This document shows positions 1 to 5,631 of a stretch of DNA of 9,347 nt, one piece after another. The stretch spans positions 1 through 9,347 of the forward strand of contig CAUZWC010000111.1 in NCBI GenBank assembly GCA_963583595.1, in the 5' to 3' direction. Source of the stretch: JABIRQ01 sp963583595 (GTDB taxonomy: Bacteria; Pseudomonadota; Alphaproteobacteria; CADEGL01). The notes under the pieces are model-generated. The model saw only the letters and a list, made by a program, of their open reading frames with translations. It ran no database searches and was not told the DNA's origin. Positions within the stretch are counted from its first letter, which is position 1. Every line of letters starts with the position of its first letter. A program made the translations under genes and the position numbers.

Positions 1-2
1 CC

Positions 3-158
3 TTCTGCGAGGCCGAGTCCGCGGGTGGCGGCAGCATCCTCTACTGGAAACAGGGTCATTGGTCTTATTTCGAGGGCTATTGCCGCCTGCACGGCCGGGA
101 AATAACCGAGGACACGCCGATGGCCTCCGAGTATTTCGAACTGGTGGAGCCGGGCTGA
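3..158 (+). CDS. 3' end of an unidentified protein gene (partial)
   Basis: An open frame runs from the window edge to TGA at 156-158 and gives 51 residues, ending ...SEYFELVEPG. The start lies outside the window. The tail is rich in aromatic and acidic residues (a YWKQGHWSYFEGY stretch around residues 14-26, then HGREITED). It has codon use like the real genes nearby and no internal stop. I do not recognise the family and assign no function. It lies on the same strand as the acyl-CoA dehydrogenase remnant that follows after about 130 bp, but nothing shows they were once co-transcribed. A chance open frame is possible because only 52 codons are visible. Confidence 0.5.
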   Translation, partial: FCEAESAGGGSILYWKQGHWSYFEGYCRLHGREITEDTPMASEYFELVEPG

Positions 159-289
159 GAAACGGCTGCGCGCCGTTCGAAACGTCGCGAGACGAGGACA
201 TCGGCTTGCTCAAGAAAGCACGTCAGTTTCCGCGCCTCGCGCCCTGAAAGAGGAAGCCTTCGTGACGGGACAATTGGTCGATTCTTGGG

Positions 290-1042
290 GTGTTTGGGGT
301 CGGGGTCTCGCGCCTCCATCTGATCTTCGCCCGGGTCCTCGACGAAAGCGGGGCGGAGGAAGGCATCGGCGTCTTTATCGCCCTGCGCGACGAGACCGAG
401 GGCTTGGTCCTGGGCAAGCGCGAGGCGACTATGGGCTTGCGCGGCATCCCGGAGGCCGAATTGCTGTTCCAGGACATGGCCCTGCCCGCCGATATGGCCG
501 TGATTCCGCGGCGCGGACTGCGCAAGGGCTTCGCCGATCTGATGAACGCCTATAACGCCCAGCGGGTCGGGGCGGCGACGGTGACCCTGGGCCTCGCCCA
601 GGGCACCTACGAGTTGGGCCCGGCGCATACGAAAACGCGCGAGCAGTTCGGCCGACCCATCGCCGAATTCCAGGGCCTGCAATGGATGCTGGCGGATATG
701 AGCATCCAGCTTTCCGCGGCGCGGTTGATGATTCATGCGGCGGCGGCCAGCACGGGGAAAGATTAGCCCTTTCCCGATCCGCTGATGGCGGCCCAGGCCA
801 AGATCTTCGCTTCGGAGATGGCTATCAAAGTGACGAACGACGCCCTGCAGCTCTATGGCTCCGCTGGCTATTCCCGCAACAATCCGCTGGAACGCATGGC
901 CCGCGACGCGCGCATGTTTACTATCGGCAGCGGGCACCGCGCAGATCTTGCGCACGATGGTCGCCGGGCGGCCATCCTGGACATGACACTGCCCCAGACC
1001 CTTGACGGCCATGCCAAGCTGGCGGGCAAGGCGGCGGAGTAG
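290..1042 (+). pseudogene. Acyl-CoA dehydrogenase-family remnant, 5'-truncated with amber stop and frameshifts
   Basis: The conceptual product matches the last ~60% of an acyl-CoA dehydrogenase of the subgroup that contains 3-sulfinopropanoyl-CoA desulfinase (Acd) and similar flavoproteins (from memory). Recognisable blocks in order are GVSRLHLIFARV (from ~302), MGLRGIPEAEL, LMNAYNAQRVGAA, REQFGRPIAEFQGLQ (the family's C-terminal signature), QAKIFASEMAIKVTNDALQ, DARMFTIG, GTAQILRT and a C-terminal ILDMTLPQTLDGHAKLAG. The FAD-domain N-terminus is absent: homology stops near 296 and an in-frame TGA lies at 263-265. Three further lesions are visible: TAG at 764-766, a frameshift near 932-935 (a G run), and a restoring frameshift near 969-973, since GTAQILRTMVAGR is only readable in the third frame. 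The final stop is TAG at 1040-1042. The usual catalytic Glu before GTxQI is Gly here. Sequencing error could explain one lesion, hardly all. Confidence 0.88.
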
Positions 1043-1135
1043 GGCGCAGAACCCGCATTCATTCCGTCCGGCCCTGAACGTCGCTTCGCCGCGTTGTCTT
1101 GGCCGAGATAGGTTGGCAATCGCCCTACTAACAGT

Positions 1136-1288
1136 GTCGTCCCGGGACTTGTTCTCGGGACCCATCCGCCCTATCCGGTCACACGGTCGTAGAGACCGTT
1201 GCGCGCTGGTTCGCCGATTTGATTTATCTTCGCGGCGTGATGCCAAGGGCCGACGCTAATAGGTCCCGGGAACAAGTCCCGGGACGAC
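1136..1288. repeat. Inverted pair of 27-bp REP-like palindromes flanking 99 bp
   Basis: The left arm (1136-1162) and right arm (1262-1288) are reverse complements at 26 of 27 positions. The right arm is itself a hairpin: GTCCCGGGA, a 5-nt loop ACAAG, then TCCCGGGAC. The left arm forms nearly the same hairpin with one changed base. No target-site duplication is evident outside the arms (ACAGT against GGCGG). The layout resembles a paired REP/BIME unit more than a transposon. Palindromes of the type TCCCGGGACAAGTCCCGGGA are scattered widely between genes in many alphaproteobacteria, from memory. The 99 bp between the arms has no gene. Confidence 0.75.
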
Positions 1289-1374
1289 GGCGGTGTGAGG
1301 TGTAGGTATTTGGTGTGGGATGGGTGGATGCGGTGAGCTTAGGTCCAGGGCATCCAGTCTGCCGCACCCTCTGG

Positions 1375-1398
1375 ATTGCCCGGACTTCGCCGGGCAAT
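1375..1398. repeat. REP-like hairpin, 9-bp perfect stem
   Basis: ATTGCCCGG (1375-1383), loop ACTTCG, then CCGGGCAAT (1390-1398) form a perfect 9-bp stem with a 6-nt loop. The core, with TGG before it and GACGA after it, resembles a dispersed alphaproteobacterial palindrome of the ATTGCCCGG...CCGGGCAAT type. It lies 44 bp past the stop codon of the AhpD-like gene on the minus strand, so it could also help end or protect that transcript. It has no U-tract and is not a classical terminator. Confidence 0.65.
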
Positions 1399-1441
1399 GA
1401 CGATTTAAGCGGGGATACCGCGGGGCGTCCGGGTCGAATCC

Positions 1442-2014
1442 CTACCGGTCCATCGCGTGGTATTCGCGGTTGGGCATCATGTCGAGGCCGGCGGCCATGC
1501 GGTTGGTGTAGTTGAAAAAGCTCGTCGTCTCGATCACGTCCCAGATGCCCTGGTCGTCGAGGCCGACATCGCGCAGACCCTGGCGGTCTGTATCGTCGAT
1601 GTCGATGGACGCGGTGGTCAGCTTCCAGGCGAAGTCGAGGATGGCGCGCATCCGGGCGTCCAGCGGGGCGATGCGGTAGTTCATCACCATCATCTCGCCC
1701 AGCTCCGGATCGCCAGATAGCTGGCGTACCGCCTGGCCATGGGCGACGAGGCAGTAGTAGCAGCGGTTGGCGGAGGAGACGACGACCGCGATCATCTCGC
1801 GCTCGAGCATGGAGAGGGCGGTCTCCTCCAGCATCAACTCCTTGTAGGTCGCGATGAAGTTGCGCAGGCGCTGGGGCCGGAAGGCATAGGCGCGGATGAC
1901 ATTGGGCACCAAGCCCAGCTTCTCCTCGCAGATTTTCATGTATTTCTGGAGATCGGGGTCCAGCGCTTCCGGCGCGGGCACGGGCAGGGCCTGGATATGG
2001 TCGGGCTGGGGCAT
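1442..2014 (-). CDS. AhpD-like / carboxymuconolactone decarboxylase-fold peroxidase-related protein
   Basis: A 190-residue protein of the AhpD/CMD superfamily, closest in character to the 'uncharacterised peroxidase-related enzyme' subgroup. The active-site pattern is complete: E73, C85, C88 and H92 in EREMIAVVVSSANRCYYCLVAH. The spacing (Glu to Cys 12, CxxC, Cys to His 4) equals that of AhpD E118/C130/C133/H137, so thiol-dependent peroxidase or disulfide chemistry is likely. The physiological partner is unknown. No signal peptide or membrane segment is seen; it should be a cytoplasmic, all-helical oligomer. I chose the ATG at 2014 over the upstream in-frame ATG at 2044 because CGGAG (2022-2026) sits 7 nt before it. 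The stop is TAG. It lies downstream of aroC on the same strand, 168 bp away across two REP-like palindromes, so it may be read from the fabI-aroC transcript. Confidence 0.87.
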   Translation of the reverse strand: MPQPDHIQALPVPAPEALDPDLQKYMKICEEKLGLVPNVIRAYAFRPQRLRNFIATYKELMLEETALSMLEREMIAVVVSSANRCYYCLVAHGQAVRQLSGDPELGEMMVMNYRIAPLDARMRAILDFAWKLTTASIDIDDTDRQGLRDVGLDDQGIWDVIETTSFFNYTNRMAAGLDMMPNREYHAMDR

Positions 2015-2021
2015 GGTTGGG

Positions 2022-2026
2022 CTCCG
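2022..2026 (-). promoter_or_regulatory. Ribosome binding site deciding the AhpD-like start
   Basis: On the minus strand CGGAG is followed by a 7-nt spacer and ATG (2012-2014). The alternative ATG ten codons upstream would add residues MEHPDERSPT and starts next to the REP-like palindrome, which makes it less likely. Confidence 0.6.
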
Positions 2027-2046
2027 TTCGTCGGGATGTTCCAAGC

Positions 2047-2096
2047 GGCCCTCGCCCTTCGAGACGGCCCTGTCGGGCCTTCTCAGGGTGAGGGCC
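2047..2096. repeat. REP-like palindrome, copy A
   Basis: The outer arms GGCCCTCGCCCT (2047-2058) and AGGGTGAGGGCC (2085-2096) pair at 11 of 12 positions, the exception being a G-T wobble in RNA. Inside is a second hairpin, GGCCC (2066-2070) with GGGCC (2075-2079). The unit TTCGAGAC...TTCTCAGG is typical of a dispersed alphaproteobacterial repeat and is inverted relative to copy B at 2115-2155. It sits only 32 bp upstream of the AhpD-like start codon. Confidence 0.7.
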
Positions 2097-2114
2097 TAGA
2101 GCGAGCAACGTTTC

Positions 2115-2155
2115 CTCATCCTGAGGAGCGCGCTTGGCGCGCGTCTCGAGGGATG
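2115..2155. repeat. REP-like palindrome, copy B (inverted relative to A)
   Basis: The sequence begins CCTCATCCTGAGGAG, has the inner palindrome GCGCGC-TTG-GCGCGC (2128-2142), and ends TCTCGAGGGATG. CATCC (2117-2121) pairs with GGATG (2151-2155), and the flanks pair imperfectly. This is the common 'CTCATCCTGAGGAGC...GTCTCGAAGGATGAG' type of intergenic repeat in alphaproteobacteria, recognised from memory. With copy A it fills most of the 168 bp between aroC and the AhpD-like gene. Confidence 0.75.
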
Positions 2156-2182
2156 AAGTGGCACGGCTTCACAGCCGCGTTT

Positions 2183-3268
2183 CTACAGCCCAACCTGGCC
2201 CCGGTGGCGCAGCAGGTGGTCGGCCAGGACGAGGGCGGCCATGGCCTCGCCCACGGGCACGGCGCGGATGCCGACGCAGGGGTCGTGGCGGCCGGTGGTG
2301 CGGATCTCGACCTCCTCGTCCTGGGCGGTGACGCCGGGGCGGGGGATCGGGATGGAACTGGTCGGCTTGACGGCGAAGCGCAGCACGATGTCCTGGCCGG
2401 TCGAGATGCCGCCCAGGATGCCGCCGGCATGGTTGCTCTCGAAGGCGACCTTGCCGTCCTTCATGCGCATGGCGTCATGAGCGTCCTCGCCGGCCATGGC
2501 GGCGGCCGCGAAGCCCGATCCGATCTCCACGCCCTTGACGGCGTTGATGGTCATCATCGCCGTGGCGAGGTCCGAGTCGAGCTTGCCGTAGACCGGCTCG
2601 CCCAGGCCCGCCGGCAGGCCGGAAGCATGGATTTCGATGATCGCGCCGGCCGAGGAGCCGGCCTTGCGCACGCCGTCGAGATAGCTTTCCCAGGTCTTCG
2701 CGGTCGCGGCATCTGGGCACCAGAAGGGGTTGTCCCCGATGATGGCCCAGTCCCAATTGGAACGGTCGACGGCATGGGGGCCGATCTGGACCAGGGCGCC
2801 GCGGATCGTCACCGCCTTGCCTAGGACATGGTCGAGGGTCTTGCGCGCGACCGCGCCGGCGGCGACGCGCATGGCGGTTTCGCGCGCGCTCGAGCGGCCG
2901 CCGCCGCGATAGTCGCGGATGCCGTATTTGGCCTGATAGGTGTAGTCGGCATGGCCCGGGCGGAAGCGGTCGGCGATCTCTGAATAGTCCTTGGAGCGCT
3001 GGTCCATGTTCTCGACCATGAGGGCGATGGGCGTGCCCGTCGTCATCCCCTCGAAGACGCCCGAGAGGATGCGCACCGTGTCCGGCTCACGCCGCTGGGT
3101 GGTGAAGCGCGACTGGCCCGGCTTGCGCTTGTCCATGAAGCCCTGGATATCGGTCTCGGCCAGGGGAATGCGCGGCGGCACGCCGTCGACCACGCAACCG
3201 ATGGCGGGGCCGTGACTCTCGCCCCAGGTCGTGAAGCGGAAGAGCCGGCCGAAGCTGTTGTCCGACAT
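2183..3268 (-). CDS. aroC: Chorismate synthase
   Basis: Catalyses the last shikimate-pathway step, EPSP to chorismate, using reduced FMN; cytoplasmic tetramer in the family. Its 361 residues equal the usual bacterial length. Three family signatures are intact: GESHGPAIGCVVDGVP (16-31) with catalytic His19, the RPGHADYTYQAKYGIRDYRG block (~103-122) with His106 followed by GGRSSARETA, and the C-terminal RHDPCVGIRAVPVGEAM (327-343) with conserved Arg and Asp. The start MSDNSFGRLF is the standard N-terminus of the family. The stop is TAG. It begins 13 bp after the fabI stop, so it very probably shares the fabI transcript. No separate promoter or strong Shine-Dalgarno is evident. Downstream are REP-like palindromes rather than a clear terminator. 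Confidence 0.97.
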   Translation of the reverse strand: MSDNSFGRLFRFTTWGESHGPAIGCVVDGVPPRIPLAETDIQGFMDKRKPGQSRFTTQRREPDTVRILSGVFEGMTTGTPIALMVENMDQRSKDYSEIADRFRPGHADYTYQAKYGIRDYRGGGRSSARETAMRVAAGAVARKTLDHVLGKAVTIRGALVQIGPHAVDRSNWDWAIIGDNPFWCPDAATAKTWESYLDGVRKAGSSAGAIIEIHASGLPAGLGEPVYGKLDSDLATAMMTINAVKGVEIGSGFAAAAMAGEDAHDAMRMKDGKVAFESNHAGGILGGISTGQDIVLRFAVKPTSSIPIPRPGVTAQDEEVEIRTTGRHDPCVGIRAVPVGEAMAALVLADHLLRHRGQVGL

Positions 3269-3281
3269 GGCTGGGTCCGGT

Positions 3282-4121
3282 CTAGGTTTTCTGCGGGAAC
3301 TCGCCGAGCATCCTGGCCAGCTCGGCCGCCTGATCCACGGCGATCATGCCGATGACGTGATAGCCGCTGTCGACGTGATGGGTCTCGCCGGTCACGGCAC
3401 TACCCAGGTCGCTCAAAAGATAGAGGCTGGCCGAGCCGACCTCCTCGGTCGTGACGTTGCGCCGCAGGGGCGAATTCAATTCGTTCCATTTCAGGATATG
3501 GCGGAAATCGCCGATGCCGGAGGCCGCGAGGGTCTTGATCGGGCCAGCGGAGATGGCGTTCACGCGGATGCCCTGGCCGCCCAGATCGACGGCGAGATAG
3601 CGCACGCTGGCCTCCAGCGCCGCCTTGGCCACGCCCATCACGTTGTAATGGGGCATCACCCGCTCGGCGCCGTAATAGGTCAGGGTCAGTAGGCTGCCGC
3701 CGTTCGGCATGATCGCTGCGGCACGGCGGCACATCTCAGTGAAAGAGAAACAGGAGATGTCCATGGTGCGCTGGAAATTGTCGCGCGTCGTGTCGACATA
3801 GCGGCCCTTGAGCTGGTCCTTGTCGGAATAGGCAATGGCATGGACCGCAAAATCCAGCCCGCCCCAGCGCTCTTCGATGGTATCGAAAGCGGCGGCCATG
3901 CTGTCGCCATCGGTCACATCGCACGGCAGAACCAGGGTCGCGCCGATCGAATTCGCCAAGGGGCGGACCCGCTTTTCCAGCGTGTCGCCCTGATAGGTGA
4001 AGGCCAGTTCGGCGCCTTGCTCGGCGACCGCGCGCGCGATTCCCCAGGCGATGGAGCGGTCGTTCGCCACGCCCATCACCAGGCCGCGCTTGCCGGCCAT
4101 CAAACCCTCGGATCCTGCCAT
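3282..4121 (-). CDS. fabI: Enoyl-[acyl-carrier-protein] reductase (NADH), FabI type
   Basis: Reduces trans-2-enoyl-ACP in the final step of type II fatty-acid elongation; a cytoplasmic tetrameric SDR-fold enzyme. With the start at 4121 it is 279 residues. GVANDRSIAWGIA (17-29) is the FabI-specific dinucleotide-binding loop. Tyr149, Tyr159 and Lys166 in TYYGAERVMPHYNVMGVAK match E. coli Tyr146, Tyr156 and Lys163. RVNAISAGPIKTLAASGI is the typical substrate-loop region. The residue at the place of E. coli Gly93 is alanine (HAIAYSDKDQL, Ala97). The in-frame ATG at 4145 would add eight residues, but a strong GGAGGGAG precedes the ATG at 4121. The stop is TAG, 13 bp before aroC. FabI next to aroC and close to pdxH is a recurrent alphaproteobacterial order, from memory. 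Confidence 0.96.
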   Translation of the reverse strand: MAGSEGLMAGKRGLVMGVANDRSIAWGIARAVAEQGAELAFTYQGDTLEKRVRPLANSIGATLVLPCDVTDGDSMAAAFDTIEERWGGLDFAVHAIAYSDKDQLKGRYVDTTRDNFQRTMDISCFSFTEMCRRAAAIMPNGGSLLTLTYYGAERVMPHYNVMGVAKAALEASVRYLAVDLGGQGIRVNAISAGPIKTLAASGIGDFRHILKWNELNSPLRRNVTTEEVGSASLYLLSDLGSAVTGETHHVDSGYHVIGMIAVDQAAELARMLGEFPQKT

Positions 4122-4126
4122 TCGCA

Positions 4127-4134
4127 CTCCCTCC
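4127..4134 (-). promoter_or_regulatory. Strong ribosome binding site deciding the fabI start
   Basis: GGAGGGAG on the minus strand ends 5 nt before ATG (4119-4121). It overlaps the codons that a start at 4145 would use, which supports the shorter protein. Confidence 0.7.
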
Positions 4135-4164
4135 GTGCCCCCCATTCATGCTGGCGACGGCCGC

Positions 4165-4191
4165 ATCCTACACAATCGGCTGATGCGGCAA
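4165..4191 (-). promoter_or_regulatory. Possible sigma70-type promoter for fabI-aroC (weak)
   Basis: On the minus strand TTGCCG (4186-4191) is followed after 15 nt by TAGGAT (4165-4170); shifting the -35 by one base gives a 16-nt spacer. It lies about 45 bp upstream of the fabI start and downstream of the lipoprotein terminator-like hairpin, where a promoter is expected. The spacer is short and the match is modest. Confidence 0.3.
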
Positions 4192-4242
4192 AAGGAAAGC
4201 GCTGTGCGACCGAAACGCGACGCCCCGCCTCGAACCGGACCC

Positions 4243-4280
4243 GGAATCGAAACGGGCGCGGCCCGTTCGGCCCGCGCCCG
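4243..4280 (-). terminator. Likely rho-independent terminator of the lipoprotein gene
   Basis: CGGGCGCGG (4253-4261) and CCGCGCCCG (4272-4280) form a perfect 9-bp GC stem around a 10-nt loop. Read on the minus strand the stem is followed by TTTCGATTCC, a modest T-rich tail. It begins 25 bp after the lipoprotein stop codon and before fabI, so it should separate the two transcripts. The tail is short, so leakiness is possible. Confidence 0.55.
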
Positions 4281-4305
4281 CCCCGTTGCACCGGCTATGC
4301 GGCGT

Positions 4306-4788
4306 CTATTCGACGATTTTCCAGGTGCCGTCGGGCTGGCGGCAGGCCGTGCCATGGGCCTGCTGAACCTCGCCACCGATATTCACGGTCTGGCTGAACT
4401 CCCGGCAATAGGTGCCGTCCGAGCGCTGGAGGGTGCGGGTCGGCGTGATCGTGCCGGAATTGCCCGAATCCGGATTGTTCCAGTTGGTCGTCTGGCCGGT
4501 CTTGCTGGATTCCAGGGTGCTGGAGGTGGACTTGTTCATCTGTTCGCGGTCGTTCTGGTCTAGGGCGTTGCCGGCCACGCCACCGAGCAGGCCGCCGAGC
4601 AGGACGCCGGCCGCGATTCCGGTGGCCCCGCCGCCGAGCTGGGAGGCGAGGAGACCGCCGCCGGCCGCGCCGAGGGCGCCGCCCAGAACGGTTTTGGTCC
4701 CGATTCCAGACTGGTTCTGCTGCTGCTGCGTGCAAGCAACCAGGGCCAGTCCCAGAAATACGATAACGATGGTCTTGAATGCGGTCAT
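4306..4788 (-). CDS. Glycine-zipper outer-membrane lipoprotein, RT0821 / 17-kDa surface antigen type
   Basis: A 160-residue protein. Residues 1-19 form a lipoprotein signal peptide: MTAFK, a hydrophobic core, then lipobox LVAC with Cys19. Position +2 is Thr, not Asp, which predicts Lol sorting to the outer membrane. A short QQQQNQ linker leads to a glycine-zipper segment (~36-73, repeated GxxxG and GG as in GGLLGGVAG). A polar linker (~77-110) is followed by a C-terminal domain ending in the family-typical TYCREF...GTACRQPDGTWKIV, with Cys128 and Cys149 as a possible disulfide pair. These features match Rickettsia 17-kDa-antigen-like envelope proteins of unknown exact role. The frame is open upstream to 5061, inside pdxH, but the signal peptide, an AGGAG ~12 nt upstream of 4788 and a promoter near 4885-4893 all support the start at 4788. 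Stop TAG. Confidence 0.9.
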   Translation of the reverse strand: MTAFKTIVIVFLGLALVACTQQQQNQSGIGTKTVLGGALGAAGGGLLASQLGGGATGIAAGVLLGGLLGGVAGNALDQNDREQMNKSTSSTLESSKTGQTTNWNNPDSGNSGTITPTRTLQRSDGTYCREFSQTVNIGGEVQQAHGTACRQPDGTWKIVE

Positions 4789-4884
4789 GATCTCGTGTCT
4801 CTCCTGATCGATTCGATCCGTGATGATTGCATCGTCGACCCTCTCCCCACGCACTCGCTTCGCCATGGATAGAGCGAAGAGTTC

Positions 4885-4893
4885 ATTATAGCA
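4885..4893 (-). promoter_or_regulatory. Extended -10 promoter for the lipoprotein gene
   Basis: On the minus strand TGC-TATAAT is a consensus -10 (4885-4890) with the extended TGn element (4891-4893). Upstream at about the right distance is only a partial -35 (CTGAAT with a 17-nt spacer). Extended -10 promoters tolerate this. Transcription would begin near 4878 and leave a ~90-nt leader before the ATG at 4788. Confidence 0.6.
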
Positions 4894-4975
4894 CAAAACA
4901 TGGCCTAATTCAGACAGCATATCGGTGGTTTCGTCGCGAAATGAAGAGCCTCGCCGGAATGAATCGCCTTCCGGT

Positions 4976-5003
4976 TTGAAAAACCCCGATGCTGGCTTAT
5001 GAA
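4976..5003 (+). promoter_or_regulatory. Candidate sigma70 promoter for pdxH and the CDF gene
   Basis: TTGAAA (4976-4981), a 16-nt spacer and TATGAA (4998-5003) give a plausible promoter about 38 bp before the pdxH start codon. It is divergent from the lipoprotein promoter; the two -10 elements are about 110 bp apart, with no other gene between them. Confidence 0.45.
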
Positions 5004-5040
5004 TGGTGCCTATCCTGAGTAATCCGGGCGGAGATGACCG

Positions 5041-5631
5041 ATGGCCGACGAGGACCCGCAAGATCCCTTCAGCCTATTCGATGATTGGTTCTCCGACGCC
5101 AAGGAAGCCGAGCCGAACGATCCTAATGCCATGGCCCTGGCGACCGCCACGCCGGACGGTCGCCCGTCGGTTCGCATGGTGCTGCTGAAGGCGGCGGATA
5201 GCGGCGGATTTGTCTTCTACACGAATTATGAAAGCCGCAAGGGACGCGAACTTCTGGCCAATTGCCAGGCTGGATTGCTGTTCCACTGGAAGTCCCTGCG
5301 CCGCCAGGTGCGCGCCGTCGGCGATATCGAAACCGTGACGGAGGAAGAGGCCGATGCCTATTTCCGGAGCCGCGCCCGGGGCAGCCAGATCGGCGCCTGG
5401 GCCTCGAAACAGTCCGAGGTCCTGGAAAGCCGCTACGAGCTCGAAAAGCGGGTGGCACAGGTGGCGGCGAAACATGCGCTGGGCAAGGTGCCGCGCCCGC
5501 CCCATTGGCTCGGGTTCCGGCTGATCCCCGACGAGATCGAGTTCTGGAAGGACGGCCGGTTCCGCTTACACGACCGTTTGGTCTACCGCCGCGACGGGAG
5601 CGGCTGGCGGACCGAGAAGCTCTACCCGTGA
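5041..5631 (+). CDS. pdxH: Pyridoxine/pyridoxamine 5'-phosphate oxidase
   Basis: FMN-dependent oxidation of PNP or PMP to pyridoxal 5'-phosphate, the last step of vitamin B6 synthesis and salvage; a cytoplasmic dimer in the family. At 196 residues it is shorter than E. coli PdxH (218) because the N-terminal tail is short, as in many alphaproteobacteria. Conserved blocks are RMVLLK (45-50) and FYTNYESRKGREL (59-71) for FMN phosphate, FHWKSLRRQVR (81-91), SRARGSQIGAWASKQS (110-125), and the C-terminal EFWKDGRFRLHDR (167-179) in which Arg175 and His177 match the substrate-binding RLH pair. CGGAG (5029-5033) lies 7 nt before the ATG. Its TGA overlaps the GTG start of the next gene, so the two are probably translationally coupled. 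Confidence 0.96.
   Translation: MADEDPQDPFSLFDDWFSDAKEAEPNDPNAMALATATPDGRPSVRMVLLKAADSGGFVFYTNYESRKGRELLANCQAGLLFHWKSLRRQVRAVGDIETVTEEEADAYFRSRARGSQIGAWASKQSEVLESRYELEKRVAQVAAKHALGKVPRPPHWLGFRLIPDEIEFWKDGRFRLHDRLVYRRDGSGWRTEKLYP

Larger units (their letters stand above)
1043..1441. other. Gene-free intergenic region with REP-like palindromes
   Basis: About 400 bp between the dehydrogenase remnant and the 3' end of the AhpD-like gene. Open frames across it are short or are antisense shadows with no recognisable protein character. It holds an inverted pair of REP-like elements (1136-1162 and 1262-1288), a small hairpin between them (ACGGTC at 1183-1188, GACCGT at 1194-1199, 5-nt loop) and another palindrome at 1375-1398. 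I see no tRNA, transposase or convincing promoter. Confidence 0.7.

Noticed and set aside
77..1246. A 389-codon open frame on the minus strand across the dehydrogenase remnant.
   Set aside because: It is antisense to clear acyl-CoA dehydrogenase sequence, is Arg/Gly/His-rich and shows no family motif: a shadow frame of GC-rich DNA.
1136..1288. A miniature inverted-repeat transposable element with 27-bp ends.
   Set aside because: No target-site duplication flanks it, and each arm is itself a common REP-type hairpin, so a paired REP unit is the simpler reading.
1224..2108. A 294-codon open frame on the minus strand.
   Set aside because: It overlaps the AhpD-like gene in another frame and is Arg/Pro-rich; the AhpD-like frame has a complete active-site motif.
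1739..2824. A 361-codon open frame on the plus strand.
   Set aside because: It is antisense to the AhpD-like gene and aroC and crosses both REP palindromes, with low-complexity Gly/Ala/His/Asp composition and no recognisable motifs.
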